This document shows, piece by piece, positions 32,799-41,540 of a DNA stretch of 64,000 bases; positions within the stretch are counted from its first letter, which is position 1, and each line of letters begins with the position of its first letter. A model generated the notes under the pieces. That model was not told the origin of the DNA. It worked only from the letters and a program-made list of their open reading frames with translations, and ran no database searches. The stretch lies in NCBI RefSeq assembly GCF_900078365.1, contig NZ_LT598653.1:930001-994000 (forward strand), written 5' to 3'. The translations under genes and the position numbers were made by a program. This stretch comes from an uncultured Sphingopyxis sp. (GTDB taxonomy: Bacteria > Pseudomonadota > Alphaproteobacteria > Sphingomonadales > Sphingomonadaceae).

Positions 32799-33428
32799 TC
32801 AGGCTTCTTCGGCTTCGTCCGTAGCCGGAGCTTCCTCGGCGGCGAGTTCCGACGGCGGGGTCGCCTCTTCGAACTCGTCCTCGCTGTCGGGTTCCAGCGC
32901 GGCGGCGGCGGCTTCGGCCTGTTCTTCTTCGAACATCGCGGCGATGACGTCGATGCCCTGCTTCTGCATTTCGGCTTCGTCGGGCGAACGCGCGACGTTG
33001 ACGCCGACGGTCACGACGACCTCGGGGTGCAGCTTGACCTTGACGTCGACCAGACCGAGCGACTTGATCGGGCGTTCGAGTTCGACCATCGCCTTGGTGA
33101 CGCCCTGGACGCCGTCTTCGGTCAAGGCCTCGACGATGTCGCGCACCGCGACCGAGCCGTAAAGCTGGCCGGTGTTCGACGCTTGGCGGATCAGGACGAT
33201 CTGCTTGCCGTCGATGTCCTTGGCGCGGCCTTCGGCGTCGGTGCGACGCTCGGCGTTGTCGGCCTCGATCTTCGAACGGTTGGCTTCGAACAGCTTCTTG
33301 TTGGCGTCGTTCGCACGGAGCGCCTTGTTGTTCGGGAGCAGATAGTTGCGGGCAAAGCCGTTCTTGACGGTGACGACGTCGCCGATACCGCCCAGTTTCT
33401 CGATACGTTCGAGCAGGATGATTTCCAT
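32799..33428 (-). CDS. rplI: 50S ribosomal protein L9
   Basis: 209 residues. The N-terminal domain MEIILLERIEKLGGIGDVVTVKNGFARNYLLP is diagnostic, and LYGSVAVRDIVEAL and VKLHPEVVVTVGV complete L9. The last 60 residues are an acidic, Ala/Glu-rich extension, as in many alphaproteobacteria. It binds 23S rRNA at the base of the L1 stalk. It is the last gene of the S6-S18-L9 operon, 13 bases after rpsR. Confidence 0.97.
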   Translation of the reverse strand: MEIILLERIEKLGGIGDVVTVKNGFARNYLLPNNKALRANDANKKLFEANRSKIEADNAERRTDAEGRAKDIDGKQIVLIRQASNTGQLYGSVAVRDIVEALTEDGVQGVTKAMVELERPIKSLGLVDVKVKLHPEVVVTVGVNVARSPDEAEMQKQGIDVIAAMFEEEQAEAAAAALEPDSEDEFEEATPPSELAAEEAPATDEAEEA

Positions 33429-33441
33429 CGGTCCGCCCTCC

Positions 33442-33666
33442 TTACTTCACGATGTAGGGGAGCAGGCCGATGTGGCGCGAACGCTTGATCGCCTTCGCCA
33501 GCTCGCGCTGCTTCTTGGTGGACACCGCGGTGATCCGCGACGGGACGATCTTGCCGCGCTCCGACAGGTAACCCTGGAGCAGGCGGACGTCCTTGTAATC
33601 GATGACGGGTGCGTCCTTCGCGCTGAAGGGGCAGGTCTTGCGGCGGCGGAAAAAGGGTCGTGCCAT
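33442..33666 (-). CDS. rpsR: 30S ribosomal protein S18
   Basis: 74 residues. The sequence around FFRRRKTCPFSAKDAPVIDYKD and RGKIVPSRITAVSTKKQRELAKAIKRSR is the standard S18 pattern. It pairs with S6 on the 30S platform. It lies 11 bases after rpsF. Confidence 0.98.
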   Translation of the reverse strand: MARPFFRRRKTCPFSAKDAPVIDYKDVRLLQGYLSERGKIVPSRITAVSTKKQRELAKAIKRSRHIGLLPYIVK

Positions 33667-33677
33667 GGTGCTGTTCC

Positions 33678-34043
33678 TTATTCTTCGCCGTCGCGGTCAC
33701 GGCCACGGCCGCCGCGGCGTTCCTGCTTGCGCATCATCACCGACGGACCCTTTTCGAGTTCGTCGACCTTGATGGTGAGCCAGCGGATGATGTCTTCGTT
33801 GATCGCAGCCTGACGCTCGATCTCTGCGATCGCTTCGCCGGTGACTTCGGCCGACAGCATCACATAATGACCCTTGCGGTTCTTCTGGATCTTGTAGGCG
33901 AGCTGCTTGAGGCCCCAAGTCTCGGTCTTGTGGACCGTGCCTTTGAATTCGCCGATGACGTTGGTGACGGTTTCCGCCAGCGCATCGACCTGAGCCTGGC
34001 TCAGGTCCTGACGCGCGATAAAGACATGCTCGTAAAACGGCAT
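33678..34043 (-). CDS. rpsF: 30S ribosomal protein S6
   Basis: 121 residues. MPFYEHVFIARQDLSQAQVDAL, then WGLKQLAYKIQKNRKGHYVML is the S6 signature. The C-terminus is a basic-acidic tail (ERRGGRGRDRDGEE). It is the first gene of the operon. In many bacteria S6-S18 binds the rpsF leader; the leader here (34044-34150) has a G/C hairpin region with repeated CCGG, but the known motif could not be confirmed. Confidence 0.97.
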   Translation of the reverse strand: MPFYEHVFIARQDLSQAQVDALAETVTNVIGEFKGTVHKTETWGLKQLAYKIQKNRKGHYVMLSAEVTGEAIAEIERQAAINEDIIRWLTIKVDELEKGPSVMMRKQERRGGRGRDRDGEE

Positions 34044-34229
34044 GGTTTGCGTCCTTCGATTTGGCCGATCGCTGATTTCGCGCCAATCGCGAAACCCCTC
34101 CGGCTGTCGTCCGGCTTTGCGTGATTGTGCAAAGCAAACGGGGCGAACGGCACAAGGCCTCGCCCCGAATGAGCGCGCCTATACAGATTCGCGGGGAGAA
34201 AGCAAGGGAAACGCCGCTTCCCCTCTCTT

Positions 34230-34323
34230 CGTCATTCCCGCGCAGGCGGGAATGACGAGAATGGTTTCTGATCTGAGCGAATAAATTCGCAAGTCTCGCC
34301 GCCTCTCCCGCAGGCGGGAGAGG
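34230..34323. repeat. Two intergenic palindromes between rpsF and the Mur ligase gene
   Basis: cgtcattcccg-cgcagg-cgggaatgacg (34230-34256) and cctctcccgc-ag-gcgggagagg (34302-34323). The second abuts the stop of the Mur ligase gene and could end its transcript, though no T-run follows. The remaining gap (34044-34229) is the rpsF leader and promoter. Confidence 0.65.
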
Positions 34324-34326
34324 GGA

Positions 34327-35706
34327 TCAGCCCAGCTTTTCCAGCAGGTCGCGCCCAAACTCCGTCAGCGTATCGTCGCGCGCGCCGAGGATCAGGATGC
34401 GGTCGCCCGGCTTCGCTTCGTCGAGCATCGCCGCGCCGCAGTTCGCGCGCGTCGTCATATGGACCGCATCGCCGCCGCCTGCGACGATGTCGGCGACCAG
34501 CGCCTCGCTGCCGATGCTGCGGTCGACGGTGCCGCCGAAATAGACGGGGTCGCACACATAGAGCTTATCGCCTTCGCGCATACCCGATGCGAAGCTCGCC
34601 GCCAGCTCCTTGCCCATCTGGCGCAGCGGGCCGTAGCCGTGCGGCTGGAAGAAGAGCAGGGCGCGGCCCGGCAGTTCCGCCACGGCCGCCAGCGTCGCGG
34701 CGACCTTGTCGGGATTATGCGCGAAATCGTCGATCACCGTCACGCCATTCGCTTGCCCGAGCACCTCATAGCGGCGCGCGAGGCCCGCGAAATCCGCCAG
34801 CGCCTCGACCGCCTGCGCGACGGTCGCACCCGCAGCATGCGCCGCCGCGATCGCTGCGAGCGCATTGGCGGCATTGTGGCGGCCGGGCATGCGGAGCTTC
34901 ACCTGATAGGTCGTGCCGCCCGCATGGACGCCGAAGCGGCAACCATCGGGCAGCGCCTCGAAATCGCTGCCGCGCACCGTCGCCGCATCGTCGAAACCGA
35001 AGGTGACGACATTGTCGGCCGACAGCAGCGGTGCCGATTCCGGATCGTCGGCATTCACGACCGCGACCCGCGCTCGGCCCGCGAAGTCGCCGAACAGGCC
35101 GTGCAATTCGGCGAGGCTCTTATGATCGAGGCTGATGTTGGTCACGACCGCGACGTGGGGCCGGTAAAGCGCGATTGACCCGTCGCTCTCATCGACCTCG
35201 CTGATATAGATGGCCGCGTCGCCGACCAGCGCGCTCGCGAACGGCATGTCGGCGCTCGCGAAATTGCGCATCACCGCGCCGTTCATCACGGTCGGTTCCC
35301 GCCCCGCGCTTTCGAGAATCCAGCCGATCATCCCGGTGACGGTCGACTTGCCGCTCGTGCCGCCGACGCCGACCGCCTTGTCCGCCGCGTTGAACAGCGC
35401 CGCGTTGAGCTCGGCGCGCGTCATCCGCGCGAGACCGAGCGCGTTCGCCGCGGCGACATCGGGCACGCTGCTCTCGATCGCGGCCGAAGCGACGAGGATC
35501 TGACCGGCCTTGGGTCCGCTGCCGTCCTGCGGGAAAAAGGCGATGCCCTGTCCTTCGAGCCAGGCGAATTTTTCGGGCGTCCGGCCCTGGTCGCGGCTGC
35601 GGTCCGATCCCGAAACCGCCGCGCCGCGCGCCGCGACAATCATCGCGAGCGGCAACATGCCCGATCCGCCGATGCCGCAGAAGAAATAGGATTTGTTTTC
35701 CGACAT
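34327..35706 (-). CDS. Mpl-like Mur ligase (muropeptide recycling, tentative)
   Basis: 459 residues. It is a Mur ligase with all three domains: N-terminal FFCGIGGSGMLPLAM, P-loop GVGGTSGKSTVTGMIG, central SEVDESDGS, then MPGRHNAANALAAIAAA and C-terminal VIDDFAHNPDKVAATLAAV. It resembles MurC and Mpl but differs in the P-loop (TSGKST, not THGKTT) and in FAHNPDK. The true MurC lies at 56001. Mpl attaches recovered tripeptide to UDP-MurNAc, and the divergent neighbour is an LD-carboxypeptidase, an enzyme of the same recycling route, which supports the assignment. The start at 35706 gives the normal length; the longer open frame is antisense. Confidence 0.7.
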   Translation of the reverse strand: MSENKSYFFCGIGGSGMLPLAMIVAARGAAVSGSDRSRDQGRTPEKFAWLEGQGIAFFPQDGSGPKAGQILVASAAIESSVPDVAAANALGLARMTRAELNAALFNAADKAVGVGGTSGKSTVTGMIGWILESAGREPTVMNGAVMRNFASADMPFASALVGDAAIYISEVDESDGSIALYRPHVAVVTNISLDHKSLAELHGLFGDFAGRARVAVVNADDPESAPLLSADNVVTFGFDDAATVRGSDFEALPDGCRFGVHAGGTTYQVKLRMPGRHNAANALAAIAAAHAAGATVAQAVEALADFAGLARRYEVLGQANGVTVIDDFAHNPDKVAATLAAVAELPGRALLFFQPHGYGPLRQMGKELAASFASGMREGDKLYVCDPVYFGGTVDRSIGSEALVADIVAGGGDAVHMTTRANCGAAMLDEAKPGDRILILGARDDTLTEFGRDLLEKLG

Positions 35707-35761
35707 GGCGGCGCGATATGGCTTTGGCGAAGGGTTTGCAACCAGCACCCACCGCAATTCC

Positions 35762-35841
35762 CGCTCGTGCCGAGCGAAGTCGAGACACCCGTCGATGCGG
35801 CGTAAGGCTGATGGGCATCTCGACTTCGCTCGATGCGAACG
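35762..35841. repeat. Palindromic intergenic repeat, family C
   Basis: Arms gagcgaagtcgagac and its complement ctcgacttcgctc lie between the Mur ligase and LD-carboxypeptidase starts. A second copy is at 53454-53533. It would contain or displace the promoters of this divergent pair. Confidence 0.8.
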
Positions 35842-35862
35842 GATCGAGGGATCAGCCAGTTT

Positions 35863-36690
35863 ATGCGCATCGGAATCGTCGCTCCCAGCACGCCCATATT
35901 GCCCGACGATGCCGAAGCCGTGCGTGCGGTGGTCAGCCTCGGCTACCCCGGCGTCGAGCTGGAATTCGACCCGCAATGCTTCGCCGTCGCCGGCCATTTC
36001 GCGAGCGAAGATGCGCAGCGGCTCGCCGCGCTGGTGACGATGGCGAACCGTGCCGACATCGATGCGATCTGGTTCGCGCGCGGCGGCTATGGCGCGTGCC
36101 GGATCGCGGAGGCGGCCGTCGCCGCGATGGAACCAGTGGCGCGCGGCAAGGCGTTTCTCGGCTTTTCGGATCAGGGCAATCTGCTCGGCTGCCTTTATCG
36201 CGAGGGGTTCGACCATGTCGCGCACGGGCCGATGGTCGCCGACATCCGGCGAGAGGGCGGTGAGGCGACGGTGCAGCGCGCACTCGACTGGCTCGTCGCC
36301 CGCGATCCGGGGGCGTGCGAGGCGGGGTTGCAGCATGGCGCGCGCCACGCCGCGTTCAACCTGATGACGCTGTCGATGATGCTCGGCACCCCGCTCGAAC
36401 CCGACCTGTCGGGGCATGTGCTGCTCGTCGAGGAAGTCAGCGAATATCTTTACGCCTTCGATCGCGCGTTTTTCCATGTCACCAGCGTCCTTGCCGGGCG
36501 CGGGCTGGCGGGGCTCAGGCTGGGGCGCGTCAGCGACGTTCCCGAGAATGACCGGCCGTTCGGCATCGAGGCCGAAGCGATTGCGCATTACTGGTGCGAG
36601 CGCAATGGAATCGCCTGGCTGGGGCGCGCCGACATCGGGCACGATGGGGATAACAAGGTCGTGCCGTTCGGCTTGCATCGCGCGGGGTGA
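35863..36690 (+). CDS. LD-carboxypeptidase (peptidase family S66)
   Basis: 275 residues. GGYGACR matches the S66 substrate loop. The nucleophile is S102 in GFSDQGN, the acid is E190 or E191 in LLVEEVSEY, and the base is H260 in IGHDGDN, which also fits the family. It removes the terminal D-Ala from tetrapeptides during peptidoglycan recycling. No signal peptide is present, so it is cytoplasmic. The ATG at 35863 is used because the upstream start at 35833 lies inside a repeat. It is divergent from the Mpl-like ligase. Confidence 0.87.
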   Translation: MRIGIVAPSTPILPDDAEAVRAVVSLGYPGVELEFDPQCFAVAGHFASEDAQRLAALVTMANRADIDAIWFARGGYGACRIAEAAVAAMEPVARGKAFLGFSDQGNLLGCLYREGFDHVAHGPMVADIRREGGEATVQRALDWLVARDPGACEAGLQHGARHAAFNLMTLSMMLGTPLEPDLSGHVLLVEEVSEYLYAFDRAFFHVTSVLAGRGLAGLRLGRVSDVPENDRPFGIEAEAIAHYWCERNGIAWLGRADIGHDGDNKVVPFGLHRAG

Positions 36691-36712
36691 AGGAATAGGC
36701 GCGAAACCTTTC

Positions 36713-36804
36713 CGTCGCCCCCGCGCAGGCGGGGGCCGCTGTCGGCTCTGCGCCGACGGCTAGGTAATAAACTCCAGCGGCCTCCGCCTGCGCGGGGGCG
36801 ACGA
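36713..36804. repeat. Palindromic intergenic repeat, family B
   Basis: gtcgcccccgcgcaggcgggggccgc and its partner ggcctccgcctgcgcgggggcgac lie between the LD-carboxypeptidase gene and fabD. The middle carries a small gtcggc...gccgac pair. Confidence 0.7.
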
Positions 36805-36818
36805 TAAAGGGCAGGCTC

Positions 36819-37757
36819 ATGCGCGCATTCATCTTTCCGGGTCAGGGCAGCCAGTCGGTCGGCATGGGCAAGGCACTCGCCGACGCATCGAGCCACGCGC
36901 GCGAGGTGTTTCAGGAGGTCGACGACGCGCTCGGCCAGAAGCTGTTCCAGCTGATGAGCGAAGGCCCCGAGGACCAGCTGACCCTCACCGAAAACGCCCA
37001 GCCCGCGATCATGGCGAACGCGATCGCGACGTTGCGCGTGCTCGAAAAGGAGGGCGGCGTGACGCTCGCCGCCAAGGCCGATTATGTCGCGGGCCACAGC
37101 CTCGGCGAATATAGCGCGCTTTGTGCCGCGGGCGCCTTCGATCTCGCGACCACCGCGCGGCTTTTGAAGACGCGCGGGCAGGCGATGCAGGCGGCGGTGC
37201 CCGTCGGCGTCGGCGCGATGGCGGCGCTGCTGGGCGCCGACATCGACACCGCGCAGAAACTCGCCGATGCCGCGGCCGAGGGTGAAATTTGCACCGTCGC
37301 CAACGACAACGACCCGTCGCAGGTCGTGATCTCGGGTCACAAGGGCGCGGTCGAGCGCGCGGTCGCGCTGGTCAAGGATTATGGCATCAAGCGCGGCGTG
37401 CTGCTCCCCGTCTCGGCGCCCTTCCACTGCCCGCTGATGCAGCCCGCCGCCGACGCGATGGCCGAAGCGCTCGGCGCGAACTCGCCCACCGCGCCCTTGG
37501 TGCCGGTCGTAGCGAACGTGACCGCCAGCCCGGTGAGCGACGCCGATCAGATTCGTGAGCTGCTGATCCAGCAGGTTACCGGCCGCGTCCGCTGGCGCGA
37601 AAGCGTCGCCGCGATGGAGGATATCGGCGTCGCGCAGTTCGTCGAATTCGGCGGCAAAGTCCTCGGCCCGATGGTCAAGCGCAGCGCATCGGGCGAAGTC
37701 GAAATGGCGAGCGTGATTTCGATGGACGACATCGAAGCGTTGCTCAAGACGCTCTGA
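36819..37757 (+). CDS. fabD: Malonyl-CoA:ACP transacylase
   Basis: 312 residues. FPGQGSQSVGMG at the start and the active-site GHSLGEY (S94) are diagnostic. ENAQPAIM and VSAPFHCPLM also match. It loads malonyl groups on the fatty acid carrier protein. fabG follows 24 bases later, as a pair. ACP and fabF are not adjacent here. Confidence 0.96.
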   Translation: MRAFIFPGQGSQSVGMGKALADASSHAREVFQEVDDALGQKLFQLMSEGPEDQLTLTENAQPAIMANAIATLRVLEKEGGVTLAAKADYVAGHSLGEYSALCAAGAFDLATTARLLKTRGQAMQAAVPVGVGAMAALLGADIDTAQKLADAAAEGEICTVANDNDPSQVVISGHKGAVERAVALVKDYGIKRGVLLPVSAPFHCPLMQPAADAMAEALGANSPTAPLVPVVANVTASPVSDADQIRELLIQQVTGRVRWRESVAAMEDIGVAQFVEFGGKVLGPMVKRSASGEVEMASVISMDDIEALLKTL

Positions 37758-37781
37758 TCAAACAGATTTCAGGAGAATAAT

Positions 37782-38522
37782 ATGTTCGATCTCACCGGCA
37801 TGACCGCCCTCGTCACCGGCGCCTCGGGCGGTATCGGTTCGGCCATTGCGCAGGCGCTCGCGGCGCAGGGGGCGCGGCTCGCGGTGTCGGGGTCCAATGC
37901 CGACAAGCTCAATGCCTTCCGCGATACGCTCGGCGGCGACCATGTCGCGCTGCCGTGCAACCTCGGCGACGCCTCTGCGGTCGACGCGCTGGTGCCCTCG
38001 GCGGTCGAGGCGCTGGGGCAACTCGACATTCTCGTCAACAATGCCGGCGTCACGCGCGATAACCTCATCCTGCGCATGAAGGACGAGGAATGGTCGGACG
38101 TCATCCGCATCAACCTCGAGGCCAATTTCCGCCTCGCGCGCGCCGCGGCCAAGCCGATGATGAAGGCGCGCTTCGGCCGCATCATCTCAATCACCAGCGT
38201 CGTCGGCGCGACGGGCAATCCGGGGCAGGCCAATTATGCCGCGTCGAAGGCGGGCGTCACCGGCATGACCAAGGCGCTCGCGCAGGAACTGGCGAGCCGC
38301 GGTGTCACGGTCAATTGCGTCGCGCCGGGCTTCATCGCGACCGCGATGACCGACGACCTGCCCGACGCGCAGAAGGAGGCGCTCAACCAGCGCATCCCCG
38401 CGGGCCGGATGGGCGAGGGCAGCGACATTGCCGCCGCCGTCGTCTATCTCGCGTCGAAGGAAGCCGCCTATGTCACCGGCCAGACATTGCATGTGAATGG
38501 CGGCATGGCGATGCTGTCCTGA
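37782..38522 (+). CDS. fabG: 3-oxoacyl-ACP reductase
   Basis: 246 residues, short-chain dehydrogenase. The NADPH loop is TGASGGIGSAIA, NNAG is present, and the catalytic set is S139, Y152 and K156 (YAASK). CVAPGFIATAMTDDL fits FabG. It reduces 3-oxoacyl-ACP in fatty acid synthesis. AGGAG lies 7 bases before the ATG. Operon with fabD. Confidence 0.96.
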   Translation: MFDLTGMTALVTGASGGIGSAIAQALAAQGARLAVSGSNADKLNAFRDTLGGDHVALPCNLGDASAVDALVPSAVEALGQLDILVNNAGVTRDNLILRMKDEEWSDVIRINLEANFRLARAAAKPMMKARFGRIISITSVVGATGNPGQANYAASKAGVTGMTKALAQELASRGVTVNCVAPGFIATAMTDDLPDAQKEALNQRIPAGRMGEGSDIAAAVVYLASKEAAYVTGQTLHVNGGMAMLS

Positions 38523-38554
38523 GGGGCTATCCATCCGGATAGAAGGACGAGTCG

Positions 38555-39094
38555 ATGATCAAGGCTTTGATGGCGGGCGCCGCGCTGACGCTTGCGGTAT
38601 TGCCCGGCGCGGTCGCGGCGCAGGAGGGCGAGGCACTCGATTGCGTCGTCGCCTCGATTTCCGGCGACGCGAAGGATTCGATCGGCGAGGCGATGGCCGG
38701 CGGCGGCGACGAGGCAATGCGCGAGGCGTTGTTCAAGGATCTCGCGGGCATCACCGACGCCTGCGTCACGCGCCACGGCATCAGCGCGGAGCAGAAGGGA
38801 TCCTATTTCGACTATAGCCTCGCGCGCATCTCGCGCGAATGGCTGGCGAACGACATCGCGAAGCTCGACCTGTCGCCGGGGGTCGTCGACAAGGCGCTCG
38901 ATTTCGGACCCGCCGGCGCGAACCCCGACTTGTCGAGCGAGATGAGCGAAGAGCAGATCATGAAGATCGTCCAGGCCTATATCGAGGCCGGCGTTGACAT
39001 CGAAAAGGTCGACGGCGCGACCTGGGTAAAGGTCGGCGCCTATGCCGCGGCGACCTCGATCTACTGGAACAAGCGCAAGCTGCTCGCGCCCTGA
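38555..39094 (+). CDS. Secreted protein of unknown function
   Basis: 179 residues with a signal peptide (MIKALMAGAALTLAVLPGAVAAQ). Two Cys (LDCVV, TDACV) could form a disulfide. The rest is mainly helical and acidic. No family is recognised. It is 32 bases after fabG, so possibly the last gene of that operon, with AAGGAC before its ATG. It does not carry a PEP-CTERM tail. Confidence 0.75.
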   Translation: MIKALMAGAALTLAVLPGAVAAQEGEALDCVVASISGDAKDSIGEAMAGGGDEAMREALFKDLAGITDACVTRHGISAEQKGSYFDYSLARISREWLANDIAKLDLSPGVVDKALDFGPAGANPDLSSEMSEEQIMKIVQAYIEAGVDIEKVDGATWVKVGAYAAATSIYWNKRKLLAP

Positions 39095-39118
39095 TCTATG
39101 TTTGACTGAATAAGTTGT

Positions 39119-39203
39119 GTGCTCCCGCGAAGGCGGGAGCCCATCACCAGCCCGAGCCATGTTGCGCCGGCCGGTGATGGGTCCCCGCCTTCGCGGGGAC
39201 CCA
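39119..39203. repeat. Palindromic intergenic repeat, family B (paired arms)
   Basis: ctcccgcgaaggcgggag and gtccccgccttcgcggggac hairpins with inner ccatcacc / ggtgatgg lie between the convergent secreted-protein gene and the zinc receptor gene. Same layout as 12253-12336. Confidence 0.75.
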
Positions 39204-39228
39204 CGAATTGATCAAATGCTTGCCGAAG

Positions 39229-41358
39229 CTAAAAGCTCGCCCGGGCCGTCAGGCGGAAGTCGCGGCCCGCGAGCGGCACATAATCCTTGGTGAAGCTCGC
39301 GTGGCGGCGCGCTTCGACGTCGAAGATATTGTTCGCCGACAGCATCAGCGTCAGATTCTTCGCATCGGGAAGCGGGCGCCAGCTCAGCGACGCGTTGACG
39401 AGCGTGAAGCCGTCGGTCGGCGTCTCGAATTGTGCGACGCGGGTCTGGTCGTCGGCCCATTCGACCTCGACGCGCGCATTGACGCGCTCGCCCTGCGCCT
39501 CGAGCCCGCCGAGCACGCGCAGCGGCGGGATGCGCGGGACATTGCGGTCGAGCCCCGCATTCTTGATCTTCGCGCGCGTCATGTCGGCGGTGACGTCGCC
39601 GACGATGTTGAAGCCGCCGATCTGCGCCAGCTGCGCGCTCGCTTCGGCCTCGAAACCATAGACGCGCGCGTCGCGCTGAAAATATTGGAAGACGGGCAGT
39701 TCATCCTCTTCAGCGCCGGTCGCGGCCGAATAGATGAAATTGTCGAACCAGTTCGAATAGCCGGTGAGGCTGAGGTTAAAGCCGTCGGACTTGAACTTGA
39801 ACGACGCGTCGGCGCCCCAGTTTTTCTCGAGCCGCAGGTTCGGGTCGCCGACCTCGAAGCTCTGCGTCGCGATGTGCGGGCCGTTCGACAGCAGTTCCTC
39901 GGCCGACGGCGCCCGGACCGCGCGCGAGACCGAAACGCCGAATTTCGCGCCTTCGAAGACATCATAGGTCGCACCGAGCGCTCCCGAGAAGCTGTCGAAA
40001 TTGCGCTCGAATCCCAATGTCTGCGCGCGCACATTGGTCTTTTCGTACCGCGCCGCGGCTTCGAGCCCCAACGGGCCCATCGTCAATTCCTGTAGCGTGA
40101 ACAGCGCGAACTGGTCGGTCAGGTTGCGCGGGACAAAGGCCTCGGCGCCGATCGCGTTGAAATCGCGGTGGCTATACTGGACACCGCTCGCGCCGCGCCA
40201 GCCGCCGTGGTCGTTCTGCGCCAGCTCCAGCCGGCCTTCGACGCCCTGGTTGGTGAAGATGGTGCCGACCTCGTCGCCCTCGAACTCGGTGTGCTTGTAA
40301 TCGGCGAAGCCCGCGCGGATGCGCAGCTTGTCGAAGAAGCCGTCGCCCAGCTCGACTTCGCCGCGCAGGTCGGCGCGCCATTGCTTCATTCCGATCGTGA
40401 CCGGGCCTTCGCCGTGATCGTGGCCGCCTTCTTCTTCCTCGCCATCCTCGTGATGATGTTCGGTTCCGGCGCGCGCGGGGACGCCATAGCGGGTGTCGAA
40501 ATAGCCGACCGAAATGCCGAGCTGGCCGCCGTCGTTGATCAGCGAGATGCCGCCGCCCGTGGTCCAGGTCTCGCTCTGGGTGTTGTCGATCTTGCCGCGC
40601 TTGCCCGCCTGTTCGGTCAGTTCGGCGGCTTCGTCCAGATGCCCCTCTTCGGCTTCATGCTCGGCGAGGTGGAGCAGGTCGCCGCGAATATCGGGGGCAT
40701 AGACGAAGCCGCCCGAGCGCGTGTCGCCGGTCTTGCGCCAGCTGCCGTCGAGGTGCGCGACGATCTGCGGGCTCAGCGCGACGTCGATCGAGCTGCCGAT
40801 ATTGCGGTCGTTCGCCGCGGTCGCATAGCCGCCGATCGCGTCGATATGGACATGGTCGGCTGGGACTTTCCTCGGAATCCGGCGGTCGAACAGGTTGACC
40901 GCGCCGCCGATCGCCTGGCTGCCGAACAGCAGCACCGCGGGGCCGCGTAGGATTTCGACGCGTTCGACGGTCAGCGGGTCGATCGTCACCGCATGGTCGG
41001 CCGATGTGTTCGAAGCGTCGATCGATCCGATGCCGTCGGTCAGAACCTTGACGCGTTCGCCCGAAAAGCCGCGGAGGACGGGGCGCGACGCGCCCGGCGA
41101 AAAGCTCGTCGCCGACACGCCCGGCTGCCGGGTGAGCGTATCGCCGATCTGGCCGCGAATGTCGCGCGCCAGCTCGTCGCCTTCGAGCACCGATACATTG
41201 CCGAGGATGTCGAGGCTGCGGACATAGGGCGCGGTGACGACGATCGGCCCGCCGGAATGCACATCGTCGTCGCTGCTTGCCGCCGCACTGTCCTGCGCAA
41301 AGGCGGGCGCGGCGAGGAAGAGGGCAAAGGTAAAACCGGCGGAGCAAAGCAAACGCAT
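39229..41358 (-). CDS. TonB-dependent receptor, ZnuD-like (zinc)
   Basis: 709 residues. Signal peptide, TonB box PIVVTAPY, plug domain (ILGNVSVLEGDELARDIRGQIGDTL, ERVEILRGPAVLLFGSQAIGGAVN) and barrel ending FRLTARASF. Extracellular His/Glu/Asp-rich loops, HLAEHEAEEGH (230-240) and HHHEDGEEEEGGHDHGEG (301-318), mark zinc uptake receptors such as neisserial ZnuD. It should be repressed by Zur when zinc is ample. A 13-base palindrome lies 48 bases before the ATG, which has AGGA upstream. Zinc is inferred; heme uptake, seen in some ZnuD, is possible. Confidence 0.85.
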   Translation of the reverse strand: MRLLCSAGFTFALFLAAPAFAQDSAAASSDDDVHSGGPIVVTAPYVRSLDILGNVSVLEGDELARDIRGQIGDTLTRQPGVSATSFSPGASRPVLRGFSGERVKVLTDGIGSIDASNTSADHAVTIDPLTVERVEILRGPAVLLFGSQAIGGAVNLFDRRIPRKVPADHVHIDAIGGYATAANDRNIGSSIDVALSPQIVAHLDGSWRKTGDTRSGGFVYAPDIRGDLLHLAEHEAEEGHLDEAAELTEQAGKRGKIDNTQSETWTTGGGISLINDGGQLGISVGYFDTRYGVPARAGTEHHHEDGEEEEGGHDHGEGPVTIGMKQWRADLRGEVELGDGFFDKLRIRAGFADYKHTEFEGDEVGTIFTNQGVEGRLELAQNDHGGWRGASGVQYSHRDFNAIGAEAFVPRNLTDQFALFTLQELTMGPLGLEAAARYEKTNVRAQTLGFERNFDSFSGALGATYDVFEGAKFGVSVSRAVRAPSAEELLSNGPHIATQSFEVGDPNLRLEKNWGADASFKFKSDGFNLSLTGYSNWFDNFIYSAATGAEEDELPVFQYFQRDARVYGFEAEASAQLAQIGGFNIVGDVTADMTRAKIKNAGLDRNVPRIPPLRVLGGLEAQGERVNARVEVEWADDQTRVAQFETPTDGFTLVNASLSWRPLPDAKNLTLMLSANNIFDVEARRHASFTKDYVPLAGRDFRLTARASF

Positions 41359-41405
41359 GGGGAGAGTCCTGTATATGGCGACCAGATGGCGCGGCAGTAA
41401 TGATA

Positions 41406-41418
41406 TACTGTCACAGTA
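41406..41418. promoter_or_regulatory. 13-base palindrome in the zinc receptor promoter
   Basis: TACTGT-C-ACAGTA, perfect, with flanking AT-rich sequence (gtaatgata). It is placed to cover the promoter of the minus-strand receptor. It could be a Zur or other metal-regulator operator; it does not match the Zur consensus I know. Confidence 0.45.
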
Positions 41419-41540
41419 ACAACCCCCGATGCGCTCCCGACCTGTCGTTCGTCGGACCTCGGAGCCCGTTGGTCGACAAGGCCGATCATCGGCGCGGCAA
41501 GCGAAGCTGTCTTGCGGGGCCGCGGGCGCCGCCCTAGATC

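Noticed and set aside
34044..34150. S6:S18-binding leader RNA before rpsF
   Set aside because: Repeated CCGG hairpin sequence is suggestive, but the conserved core could not be recognised by eye.
35833..35862. Upstream start for the LD-carboxypeptidase
   Set aside because: The extra 10 codons begin in the family C repeat; the ATG at 35863 begins the conserved fold.
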